From Sphingomonadales bacterium UBA2369 (GTDB lineage Bacteria; Pseudomonadota; Alphaproteobacteria; Sphingomonadales; Sphingomonadaceae), in assembly GCA_002344055.1 (NCBI GenBank), contig DDTH01000006.1, positions 287,037 through 351,036 on the forward strand: a DNA stretch of 64,000 nt, in the 5' to 3' direction. Below are positions 45,738-53,367 of this stretch, in pieces. The notes beneath the pieces were generated by a model. The model worked only from the letters and a program-made list of their open reading frames with translations, searched no databases and was not told where the DNA came from. The translations under genes and the position numbers were made by a program. The number at the start of each line of letters is the position of its first letter. Within the stretch, counting starts at the first letter, position 1.

Positions 45738-46756
45738 TCCGCCGCCTCCAGAACGCTTTGCTCTTCCGGCGCCCAGTACATGAAGCCCATCCCCTCGCCC
45801 GTTCCGGCCGCGGTCCGCCAGCAGGGGACGTAATCGACGAGCGTCATCTCCGCGCCGGTCGGCTGCAGTGCCATCATCACGATGGAGTAGATTTTCACTT
45901 CGGACGTGCCGGACTGGTAATAACCGTTCGGAATCGCGGCGAGGCCTTCATAATCGTAGGCCGCCAGCTTCCCCATCACGTCGCGGTCGAATTCCTCGTC
46001 ATTGACGAAGTGCGACAGGCCGCCGCTGGCGATCACCGCGACCCGCACATCCTCCGGCCACGCCTCGATCGCCTCGCGCAGCACGCGCCCGAATTCGATG
46101 CAGCGCGCCATCGACGGCTGAGTGGGCGGATAGAAGAGGTTGAACAGCACGGGCACGTGGCGCGGCACATCGTCACCCATGATCTGATGATAGACGAAGC
46201 TGTAGGCATGCGGGACGACCGGATAGTCGGCCTTGCGCCCCTGATTCTTCTCCATCCAGACGTTCTCGGGCCAGGCCTGCAGATCGTTCAGGTCGAAGCC
46301 CTGCTCCTGAAACTTCTCGATTAGGTAGGTGGCGAGCTCCGGATAGGCCTGGTGCACGACATGATGATCGGGCGCGTAGACCGGCCGCTGCGGCGGGCCG
46401 TTATGCACGTCCTCGCCAGTGTAGATGGTGATGGACGGCGACTGGTCCGGCCAGATCTCCTTCTGGTCCTTGCCCAGCACGATCGCGATGTCGACGTTCG
46501 CGCGGGCATAGGCCGCCGCCATCTCATCCAGCGCCGCGCGGCAGCGGCCGGCGCGCTCGGTGCGCTCCTCGATCGTCAGATAGGGTTCGAACGCCGCGCC
46601 GCGCTCGGCCTCCAGCTCCGGATAGGTCCAGGTGCGGTTGCGATACCAAAGCTCGGGATTGTTGCGGTCGCGAGCGCCATTGTTCAGCCAGTCCTCGGGC
46701 TTCTGCCCCAGCATGCCACTGTGCGGCACCGCCATGCCGAAGATGATTTTTGCCAT
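45734..46756 (-). CDS. LigB-superfamily class III extradiol ring-cleavage dioxygenase
   Basis: A 340-residue protein starting MAKIIFGMAVPHSGMLG, where His12 is the expected iron ligand. A second His lies in NGPPQRPVYAPDHHVVH, and VAVIASGGLSHF supplies the catalytic His, as in the LigB/DesB/MhpB superfamily. These Fe(II) enzymes cleave catechol-type rings next to the hydroxyls. It is longer than LigB alone and no LigA-type small subunit gene is adjacent, so it may work as a single-chain enzyme like gallate dioxygenases. The ring substrate is unknown. It overlaps the aldolase gene by four bases. Confidence 0.85.
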   Translation of the reverse strand: MAKIIFGMAVPHSGMLGQKPEDWLNNGARDRNNPELWYRNRTWTYPELEAERGAAFEPYLTIEERTERAGRCRAALDEMAAAYARANVDIAIVLGKDQKEIWPDQSPSITIYTGEDVHNGPPQRPVYAPDHHVVHQAYPELATYLIEKFQEQGFDLNDLQAWPENVWMEKNQGRKADYPVVPHAYSFVYHQIMGDDVPRHVPVLFNLFYPPTQPSMARCIEFGRVLREAIEAWPEDVRVAVIASGGLSHFVNDEEFDRDVMGKLAAYDYEGLAAIPNGYYQSGTSEVKIYSIVMMALQPTGAEMTLVDYVPCWRTAAGTGEGMGFMYWAPEEQSVLEAAE

Positions 46757-46828
46757 GCGACTCTCCTAGCGGGCATGGGCGCGCCCGGCGCTATCCAATC
46801 AGCGCCCCGCGTGATTGCAACGCCCGGA

Positions 46829-47698
46829 TCAGCCGGCCAGGCGCGGATACAGTTTCTGCGCGGTCTTGCCGAATATCCATTCGCGGTCCGTCGCCGACAG
46901 GCTCGCCAGCCGCGCCTCGGCCGTCGCCCTGATCTCCGCCAGCGTGCCCGGTGAGGTCGGGAAGTTCGAACCCCAGGCCAGCCGCTCGGCGCCGAACGTC
47001 GCCACGATTTCCTCGAACAAGGTCTCGGGTGTCGCCGCGCCTTTGGTTGAATCGCCCATGATCCGGGGCGTCAATTTCATGTGGATCGACGGCAGGTCGG
47101 CCAGATCCCACAGGCTCTCCGCCGCCGCATAAGGCGGCCCGTCGGTCACGTCCGGCCGACCCAGATGGTCGAGGATGATCGGCACCTGCGGAAACCGCTC
47201 CGCCAGCGCCCGCACCGCCGGCAGGCCGACGGGCCCAGTCTGGATGCACATTGTCAGGCCGAGCTCGCCGAGCAGCTCCCACCCTGGATAGGCGCGCGGA
47301 TCGTCCAGCTCACTCGCATCGAATTCCTTGGTGCTGCCCCCGGTGAACACGCGCAGCCCCGCCAGTCCGCGGTCCACCCACGCGCGGATCGTCGCGACCG
47401 CATCCGGCGCGAGCAGGTCCACCGATCCCACCGCGATCAGCCGGTCCGGATGCGCATTGCACGCATCGACCACGTAGGAATTGTCGAAGCCGTAAGTGGT
47501 CGACGAATGCACCACCGCCGCCTTGTCGACCCCGGCCGCGTCCATCGCCGCGATCAATGTGTCGACCGTGCAGGGCCGCTCCTGCGACCAATCCGATCGC
47601 TTCCCGAACAGTGGCGCCGGCGGATAAAGGCCCTCATCGTCCGAAATGACGTGCGGGTGGATATCGATGACCGCCAATGCCCCCTCCGGCCGGTTCAA
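46829..47698 (-). CDS. Amidohydrolase-family hydrolase (LigI-like COG3618 type)
   Basis: A 289-residue TIM-barrel hydrolase. IDIHPHVIS is the metal-binding HxH start, VPIILDHLGRPDV the central His, and LAWGSNFPTSPG the C-terminal acidic region. This group includes the 2-pyrone-4,6-dicarboxylate lactonase LigI and related lactonases. Hydrolysis of a pyrone or lactone formed after extradiol cleavage is the most likely role. It lies 72 bases upstream of the dioxygenase gene in the same direction. Confidence 0.75.
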   Translation of the reverse strand: MNRPEGALAVIDIHPHVISDDEGLYPPAPLFGKRSDWSQERPCTVDTLIAAMDAAGVDKAAVVHSSTTYGFDNSYVVDACNAHPDRLIAVGSVDLLAPDAVATIRAWVDRGLAGLRVFTGGSTKEFDASELDDPRAYPGWELLGELGLTMCIQTGPVGLPAVRALAERFPQVPIILDHLGRPDVTDGPPYAAAESLWDLADLPSIHMKLTPRIMGDSTKGAATPETLFEEIVATFGAERLAWGSNFPTSPGTLAEIRATAEARLASLSATDREWIFGKTAQKLYPRLAG

Positions 47699-47765
47699 CC
47701 TGTCGGCGCATTAGGCGGCGCGGCGCGGGGACTTAGAAGTCGAACCTTCGCAGCGAGTGATAACT

Positions 47766-49319
47766 TCAGGACACGAAGCGCGGATATTCCAACGGATTGG
47801 CATGCTTAAGCGCGTCGGGCAGCAACGCATCCGGCAGATCCTGGTAGCAAACGGGGCGCAGGAAGCGGTCGATCGCGCTCGCACCCACGGACGTGCTACG
47901 CGAGTCGGACGTCGCCGGGAACGGCCCACCATGCACCATAGCATGGCTGACCTCGACCCCGGTCGGCCACGCATTGGCAAGGATGCGCCCCGCCTTGCGC
48001 TCCAGCAACGGTAGCAAGGACCGCGCCGCATCCAGATCGGCGTCGTCCATTTGCAGCGTCGCTGTCAGCTGCCCCTCCAGCCCTTCGACAACGCTTGCCA
48101 GCTCCGCCAGCGAGACGCAGCGAATGACGATCGACGATGGCCCGAAAACCTCGTCCGCCAGTTCCGGATGCGCTTTGAAATCGCTTGCCTTGATCGCGAA
48201 AATCCGCGCCGCCGCCTGATTGCAGCCGATCCCCGGCACGCCCTCCGCAATCAACTCAAGGCGCGAATTCCCACTCAGTATGCCAAGGCCCCGCTGGTAA
48301 TTGCCATATATCCCGGCGGTCAGCATTGTCTGCGGCGGCGCCTGCCTGAGCGCTTCTCGCGCCGACGCGAGAAAGCGATCGAGCTCCGGCCCGTCGAGAC
48401 CCAGCACGATCCCCGGATTGGTGCAGAATTGTCCCGCCCCCATGGTCAGCGAACCGGCAAAGCCCTGCCCCAGCGCCTCTGCCCTCTCCGCCAGCGCAGC
48501 CGGCATCAGGATAACGGGGCTAATGCTCGACATCTCCGCATAGACCGGGATCGGCTCGGGTCGCGCTTGGGCGATCGCCATCAATGCCAGCCCGCCCGCG
48601 CGGCTTCCGGTAAAGCCCACCGCCTTGATCCTTGAATCCGCGACCAACGAAGCGCCGAGCGCGTTAGCTTGCCCTTGCAGGAGCGAGAACACGCCCTCGG
48701 GCAATCCGCACACGACGACTGCATCGCGAATGACTGCGCCGACCAGCGCCGAGGTCCCTGGATGTGCCGGATGCGCCTTGACCACCACCGGGCAGCCCGC
48801 CGCCAGCGCTGCGGCCGTGTCGCCACCGGCGACGGAGAAAGCGAGCGGGAAGTTCGACGCGCCGAACACCGCCACCGGCCCCAGCGCTATCTTGCGAAGA
48901 CGCAAGTCCGGACGCGGCGCGGGCTGCCGCTCCGGCAGCGCCGGATCGACCGTCACTCCCGCCCAGCGCCCCTCGCGAAGCACCCGCGCGAACAAGCGCA
49001 ATTGTCCTGTCGACCGCCCCCGCTCCCCAGTCAGTCGTGCCCTCGGGAGACCCGTCTCGGCCATCGCCCGTTCAACCAAGACATCGCCCAGCGCCTCGAT
49101 CTTCTCGGCGACCGTTTCCAGGAAATGCGCGCGCCGCTCCGGCGCCAGTTCGCGAAAACCATCGAACGCCGAGTCCGCCAGACGGCAGGCCTCGGCGACG
49201 TCGTCGTCGCGCGAGATGGAAAAAGACGGCTCAATCTCGATGCCCTGCACCGGATCGACCGCGCGGAACGTCTCTTCCCGAGCCACCGCGCGAGCGCCAA
49301 TCAGAAACCTGCCGTTCAT
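47766..49319 (-). CDS. Aldehyde dehydrogenase, 2,5-dioxovalerate (ketoglutarate semialdehyde) type
   Basis: A 517-residue aldehyde dehydrogenase. FGASNFPLAFSVAGGDTA and PVVVKAHPAHPGTS form the cofactor site, FTGSRAGG follows, AEMSSISPVI holds the catalytic Glu, and MGAGQFCTNPG the catalytic Cys. The Ala-His-Pro-x-His-Pro stretch after the Lys is typical of NADP-dependent ketoglutarate-semialdehyde dehydrogenases. It would oxidise a semialdehyde at the end of the pathway. It is the first gene of the minus-strand catabolic series. The 107-bp gap upstream may hold the operon promoter. Confidence 0.85.
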   Translation of the reverse strand: MNGRFLIGARAVAREETFRAVDPVQGIEIEPSFSISRDDDVAEACRLADSAFDGFRELAPERRAHFLETVAEKIEALGDVLVERAMAETGLPRARLTGERGRSTGQLRLFARVLREGRWAGVTVDPALPERQPAPRPDLRLRKIALGPVAVFGASNFPLAFSVAGGDTAAALAAGCPVVVKAHPAHPGTSALVGAVIRDAVVVCGLPEGVFSLLQGQANALGASLVADSRIKAVGFTGSRAGGLALMAIAQARPEPIPVYAEMSSISPVILMPAALAERAEALGQGFAGSLTMGAGQFCTNPGIVLGLDGPELDRFLASAREALRQAPPQTMLTAGIYGNYQRGLGILSGNSRLELIAEGVPGIGCNQAAARIFAIKASDFKAHPELADEVFGPSSIVIRCVSLAELASVVEGLEGQLTATLQMDDADLDAARSLLPLLERKAGRILANAWPTGVEVSHAMVHGGPFPATSDSRSTSVGASAIDRFLRPVCYQDLPDALLPDALKHANPLEYPRFVS

Positions 49320-49426
49320 CCGCCATCCTCACCACCAAAAGCGGACATGGCGCTATGCAGCGACCGCGCCCCACTCAACCAGGCGATCACAAGGCGGGCC
49401 GTAACTTATCGTCAGAGAGCTAGAAT

Positions 49427-49663
49427 TTACAGCGCGCACCCCTGGCCAGAGATTGGCGCCTTGTCCGGAGCGGGCAGCGCGAAGAAGGCGCGGCTTTCCG
49501 CTTCCAGCCGCTCCAACAGCGCGTCCGCGATGCCAAGACCCTCGGCATAAAAGAAGCCGAAGCTGCGGCAAGCTTCGTCAATCTCCCGCGCGACGCGTGC
49601 AGACGCGTCGGCGGCGCTCATGGCATGCAGCGGCTCCAGGTCGATGACCGGGAGGCTGGTCAT
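49427..49663 (-). pseudogene. Truncated 2OG-Fe(II) oxygenase (isopenicillin-N-synthase-like N-terminus)
   Basis: The 78 residues starting MTSLPVIDLEPLHAM match the DIOX_N domain of the IPNS-like family (VAREIDEACRSFGFFYAEG, LLERLEAESRAFFALP). Complete members have about 300-350 residues with an HxD...H iron site; here the frame stops after QGCAL and the catalytic domain is absent. A four-base overlap with the upstream gene shows it was part of that operon. It is most likely the remnant of a deletion whose far end lies before the aldehyde dehydrogenase gene. Confidence 0.7.
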
Positions 49664-50346
49664 CAGGTTTCCAGCGGGACGGTCGGAATGATGTTCGGAT
49701 AGATGCGCTCGATATCGCCGCCTGCCGCGGTCGCCGACCGGGGCATGCGGAAGGCGTTCACCGGCTGCGTGTCGCCGATCCAGAGCGCGTTGATAAGGTG
49801 GTCCGCATAGGGATCGTCTGTGTTCGGGTGGATGAGGATTTTCAGCCCGAGATGGTTCAGCATCAGCCAGGGAATGACCTGTGGCACCTGCCCGGTCGAA
49901 AAGCCGAAATAAAAAGAAGGGGTGGTGTGTGGCCCGCGCGGCCCCTCGTTCCACTCGCCAAGCTCGACCTGGAAGCGACGGATGACCCAATCCCGCAACT
50001 GCACGGCGCGATAGGCGCTGTCCTCGTCGAAATAGATGTGGGCGTGGTAGGAACTGATCTCGGTATAGGGTCGCGGCGCTTCGGGAAGGCGTCCGGTCGG
50101 CAGCACGTCCGGCGGCGCCTTGGGAGGCGCACCCCATGGACTGCGCGAGCTCGGATCCCAGCGATAGGGACCTGAGGGCGGCCCCGCCTGGCGGCTTCGT
50201 TGCGGCGCTGGCGCTTCCTGCGCACGGACCGGACGCGCCGCGGTCGCCGCCGCCATCGCCCCTGCTCCCAGCAGCAGAGCGCGTTTGCTTGGCGATTCCG
50301 GCCGGGCGGCCGCGTCGTCCGCGTCTCTCATCTCGTCTTCCCTCAT
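49663..50346 (-). CDS. DOPA 4,5-dioxygenase-family protein with Tat-like signal
   Basis: About 227 residues. The N-terminus SPSKRALLLGAGAMAAATAA ending VRAQE looks like an export signal (KR rather than a strict RR). The mature domain has SYHAHIYFDE, GPHTTPSFYFGFST and LGLKILIHPNTDDPYADH, the conserved His motifs of the DOPA 4,5-dioxygenase family (PF08883). Family members cleave catechol-type rings in an extradiol manner. An exported version is unusual and would act in the periplasm. The start at 50346 overlaps the amidotransferase stop by four bases. Confidence 0.75.
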   Translation of the reverse strand: MREDEMRDADDAAARPESPSKRALLLGAGAMAAATAARPVRAQEAPAPQRSRQAGPPSGPYRWDPSSRSPWGAPPKAPPDVLPTGRLPEAPRPYTEISSYHAHIYFDEDSAYRAVQLRDWVIRRFQVELGEWNEGPRGPHTTPSFYFGFSTGQVPQVIPWLMLNHLGLKILIHPNTDDPYADHLINALWIGDTQPVNAFRMPRSATAAGGDIERIYPNIIPTVPLET

Positions 50347-51065
50347 GTCCTCAAGGCCCCGCCGATCTGCCGGTAGAATGATCGGCTGACGGGGCAGCGC
50401 GCGGCATTGATCTCGGGGTGCCATTGCACCGCCAGCACCTGCGCGCCGGCGCCCGGTGCCGAGAAGGCCTCGACCAGGCCGTCCGGCGCTATTGCTTCGA
50501 CCGCCAGCCCGCGGCCAAGCCGTTCCACTCCTTGTTGATGAGCGGAGGCCACACGGACATTGCGGTCGCTTTCCACACCGGCAAAACAACCGCCATCCGT
50601 CAGCACGACCTCGTGGCCATGTTCGAACTGGCTTTCGTAGCTTTTGCCCGGATCGAAGGCGCGGTGGTAATCGTCATCCAGGTCGCGCAGCGTGCCGCCG
50701 AACAGGACGTTCAATTCCTGAAAGCCGCGGCAGATGCCGAACACCGGGCGGCCGTGTTCGATCATCCGGGATGCAAGGGACAACGCGACCTGATCGCGTT
50801 GCTCGTCCGTATGGGCCGGCCCGTCGCTCCGCCCGTATCTCGAGCCCGCAACGTTGGAACGCGATCCGGTAAGCAACAGGCCGTCGAGCCGGGCACTGAG
50901 CACCGCCACGTCGGCCGCTTCGGTGTCGGCGGGGATGAGGACGGCCGTTGCCCCGGACAACTGCGCGAGCGGCGAGAGAAAGCGGGTCGAGACCGACTGA
51001 ATCGGCCGGTCCGCAAATTCGTTGCAGCACATGATGCCGATCAGTGGGCGGAGCGGAGTGGGCAT
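50343..51065 (-). CDS. Class I glutamine amidotransferase-like hydrolase, peptidase C26 (PuuD-like)
   Basis: About 240 residues starting MPTPLRPLIGIMCCNE. FGICRGFQELNV holds the nucleophile Cys, VASAHQQGV and VLAVQWHPEIN the catalytic His and Glu, as in gamma-glutamyl-GABA hydrolase. It should cleave a gamma-glutamyl amide. The start at 51065 is chosen over a longer Ala/Arg-rich frame that lies over the upstream gene. It sits between the serine acetyltransferase gene (5 bases away) and the DOPA-dioxygenase-like gene. Confidence 0.82.
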   Translation of the reverse strand: MPTPLRPLIGIMCCNEFADRPIQSVSTRFLSPLAQLSGATAVLIPADTEAADVAVLSARLDGLLLTGSRSNVAGSRYGRSDGPAHTDEQRDQVALSLASRMIEHGRPVFGICRGFQELNVLFGGTLRDLDDDYHRAFDPGKSYESQFEHGHEVVLTDGGCFAGVESDRNVRVASAHQQGVERLGRGLAVEAIAPDGLVEAFSAPGAGAQVLAVQWHPEINAARCPVSRSFYRQIGGALRT

Positions 51066-51070
51066 CGATA

Positions 51071-52063
51071 TCAGGCCGCGCGGGGACTTCGGCTCAAATC
51101 GGGTTCGACCCGCGCCGGCGGCTGCAGCACGAGGCTGTGCGGCGGCACGTCGTCGAGCAGCCACACATTGCCGCCGATCGTCGAGCCCTCGCCGATCGTG
51201 ACCCGGCCGAGGATAGTCGCGCCGGCATAGATCACCACATCGTTCTCGACGATCGGATGACGGGCGTAGCGTTCGCGCGGGCTTGGTCGGCGTTCGCCGA
51301 TCGGCGTGCGCGCGCCCAGCGTGACGTGTTGATAAATCCGCACCCTGTCGCCGATGATCGCCGTTTCGCCGATCACGACCCCGGTGCCGTGATCGATGAA
51401 AAAGGAATGGCCGATCGTCGCGCCTGGATGGATGTCGATGCCCGTTTTCCGGTTGGCCTGCTCCGAGATGATGCGCGCAACGATCGGCGCGCCAAGCCGG
51501 TGCAACGCGTGCGCGACGCGGTGATGCAGCGACGCGATCGCGGCGGGATAGCAGATAAGGATTTCGTCAACGGTGCGGGCGGCGGGATCGCCCAGGAAAG
51601 CCGCATCCACATCGCTGTCGATCAACTCGCGCAGCCGGGGCAGCTCGGGCACGAACAACCGGATGATCGTCGCCGCCTGTTCCGGATCGAACGGCGCCGC
51701 ATTTTCCTTTTCCCAATAGCGCAGTTCGGTCGCCACTTCCTTGGCAAGCAAAGCGAGCGCTTCCGTCAGGCGCGCCCTGATGAAATCGTCCTTCGCCTCG
51801 TCTGTACCCTCGAACGCGCCCAACCGGCGCGGATACAGGCCATGCGAAAGCAGCTCCACCGCCTCGGACAGGCGCGCGCTCACGGGAAAGTCACGCTCTT
51901 CACTACCGGGAACGCGCCCCGAAGTTCGCTCGCGATGTGCCCTGAGCGCGTCGATCGCAGAGGCCAGCTCGTGTGCCCACGCGCCGGATTCCGTCTCGAA
52001 TGCCAATACAGGTTCGCCTCGATCGTCCATGACTCGATGCCGTAAGACCGGACCACCGGACAT
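51071..52063 (-). CDS. Serine O-acetyltransferase, EpsC/CysE-like
   Basis: A 330-residue protein. The N-terminal helical domain ends with DEILICYPAAIASLHHRVAH, and the left-handed beta helix follows with DIHPGATIGHSFFIDHGTGV, VVIGETAIIGDRVRIYQHVT and ILGRVTIGEGSTIGGNVWL. These are the CysE hexapeptide motifs with the catalytic His residues. It makes O-acetylserine from serine and acetyl-CoA. It is the first gene of a four-gene operon with an amidotransferase and a DOPA-dioxygenase-like gene, so it may serve a specialised sulfur or amino-acid route rather than housekeeping cysteine synthesis. Confidence 0.85.
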   Translation of the reverse strand: MSGGPVLRHRVMDDRGEPVLAFETESGAWAHELASAIDALRAHRERTSGRVPGSEERDFPVSARLSEAVELLSHGLYPRRLGAFEGTDEAKDDFIRARLTEALALLAKEVATELRYWEKENAAPFDPEQAATIIRLFVPELPRLRELIDSDVDAAFLGDPAARTVDEILICYPAAIASLHHRVAHALHRLGAPIVARIISEQANRKTGIDIHPGATIGHSFFIDHGTGVVIGETAIIGDRVRIYQHVTLGARTPIGERRPSPRERYARHPIVENDVVIYAGATILGRVTIGEGSTIGGNVWLLDDVPPHSLVLQPPARVEPDLSRSPRAA

Positions 52064-52333
52064 TCCTCAAGGGCCGCGACAAAAATGGCGTGAACCATCG
52101 CCGAACCGGCGGGCAGGCAGTAGAAATTTACTACCTGCCACGCGCTTCTTGGAACTTCCTTTCAGTCCCGTCGAGCCGACGCGGTCACGCCAAGGACGGG
52201 ACCGGAATAGCCGGTGTAATGTCTCCCAACGACGATCTGGAAGCCAGGCACGACACGGTTTGAGAAGCAGAAGGCAGGTCTGCGCCGTTCTGGCGTGCCG
52301 CCCCGAAAGACGGAGCAGAGTTGCCCGGGTCGG
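52064..52333. other. Intergenic region upstream of the serine acetyltransferase gene
   Basis: About 270 bases without a convincing gene, probably holding the promoter of the acetyltransferase operon. With the gene-poor stretch after the tRNA fragment (to 52560), the gene-free gap is about 500 bases. Confidence 0.5.
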
Positions 52334-52358
52334 TGGCGGAGCGGGAGGGATTCGAACC
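52334..52358 (-). other. tRNA 3'-end fragment (probable tRNA-Ser), attachment-site remnant
   Basis: Read on the minus strand this gives GGTTCGAATCCC, then the acceptor strand CCGCTCC, discriminator G and CCA. The T-loop and 3' side of the T-stem and acceptor are intact, but the 5' T-stem (needs GAGGG, has CTAGG), and the expected GGAGCGG start, are missing. This is what tRNA-targeted integration leaves at the distal junction. The CCA side faces the serine acetyltransferase gene, so the island lies at higher coordinates. The discriminator G and acceptor suggest tRNA-Ser. Confidence 0.7.
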
Positions 52359-52560
52359 TAGACGTCTATCATGCTGATTTAGCTGCGTCTCTTGGCGGCA
52401 GCTCACCAAGCCATGCCCCCTATCGTGCCCCGCCATCCCGGCGGCGAGGCTCGTGTTCACGCTACTCGCATTTGTTCTTCCTGTGTCACGCCGCCCGCTT
52501 CTGGCCCCGCCGCCGACGAATTCGGAGGTGGCGTAACCTGGCTGCGGCGCCCTGCCGGGA

Positions 52561-52845
52561 TCACTCGTTCGGCATCTCGCCGATGGGATAGTCGGTGTCG
52601 TTCCGCGAGATGCGCAGCACGACTTCGATGGGTGCGCCGGTCCGGATGCCATTGGCACCTTGCTTCGCCGTCTTCACCTCATGTCCCGCCTCGAGCAGCT
52701 CCACGACGGCGGCGATCCGCTTCCATCCCTCCGGGATCCACTTCGACTGGCCGGCGCGTTGCTCCCGCCGCCACAGCTTGAACTCCGTATTCAGATGGTG
52801 TTCGGCGTCGTTCGGCCGCGCCGCCGTTATGCAATATGTCTCCAT
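52561..52845 (-). CDS. Hypothetical 94-residue protein (DUF3892-like)
   Basis: Starts METYCITAARPNDAEHHLN with GGAGGGAGCGGA directly upstream. It continues WIPEGWKRIAAVVELLEAG and TGAPIEVVLRISRNDTD. The pattern of a short beta strand (CITAARPN), a His pair and a later strand resembles the DUF3892 family, whose role is unknown. It is the first island gene after the tRNA fragment and points towards it. Confidence 0.6.
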   Translation of the reverse strand: METYCITAARPNDAEHHLNTEFKLWRREQRAGQSKWIPEGWKRIAAVVELLEAGHEVKTAKQGANGIRTGAPIEVVLRISRNDTDYPIGEMPNE

Positions 52846-53194
52846 TCCGCTCCCTCCGGGCAAATGCGCATGTGATGTTATGAAGATGGGGATCCAATTG
52901 CGCGATGGACAGAGCGAGGACGGAGCGTTCACCTCCTTGCGCGGCGCGAAGGCCGCGTTGGCCCCTGCCACACCAGTTCGGCATTATTGACAGGTTGATT
53001 GGTGACTCGCGAGGTGGGACGCAGTGATGTCCAGGATCTGCGGCAATGGCGAAGACCCGTTGACTCTGATTCCATCCGTCGCGAAGGTCGCGTGTCCTTG
53101 AACTGACGATGCGGATTACACCCATATTGGATGTGTTCTGTCGTTGCCCGATGCGAATCGTTCATTTACCGCTCTGGTCCATAAGGAGAACGAG
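52846..53194. promoter_or_regulatory. Region upstream of the RiPP cluster
   Basis: About 350 bases between two divergent genes. No gene is convincing. The promoter of the precursor gene should lie here. The base composition near 53110-53190 is less GC-rich (CATATTGGATG, TTCATTTACC), but I cannot define -35 and -10 boxes reliably. Confidence 0.45.
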
Positions 53195-53356
53195 ATGTCG
53201 AACGAACTGATGGAGGATGTCCGGTCGAGTGTGCTCGTCGCACGCACCGAGAATCCGGCGCTGCAGCGGCTCCGTGGCAGGGTCGTCGGCGACGCGAAGC
53301 CGAGTGAGGTGATCACCAGCTACGATCGCATGCATCACCGGCATAATCGCTCCTAG
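53195..53356 (+). CDS. RiPP precursor peptide with three [Y/H]-x-R core triplets
   Basis: A 53-residue peptide starting MSNELMEDVRSSVLVARTE, with AAGGAG eight bases upstream. The leader is acidic then basic (PALQRLRGRVV). The C-terminal core is SYDRMHHRHNRS: Tyr43-Asp-Arg45, His47-His-Arg49 and His50-Asn-Arg52. This is three aromatic/His-x-Arg triplets in a row. Three-residue cyclophane RiPPs are known to be cross-linked between an aromatic residue and the residue two further on, so each triplet is a likely ring. The radical SAM gene follows 11 bases later. I recall that public families describe Y-H-H cyclophane RiPPs, but could not check whether this peptide belongs there. Confidence 0.82.
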   Translation: MSNELMEDVRSSVLVARTENPALQRLRGRVVGDAKPSEVITSYDRMHHRHNRS

Positions 53357-53367
53357 GAGCCGTCGTC

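Noticed and set aside
52334..52430. A complete tRNA gene
   Set aside because: Only the 3' part matches. The 5' T-stem does not pair and no GGAGCGG acceptor start is present, so it is a fragment.
52185..52658. A 157-residue open frame on the minus strand across the tRNA fragment
   Set aside because: It spans the island junction and overlaps the supported gene at 52561-52845 in another frame; the translation is low in complexity.
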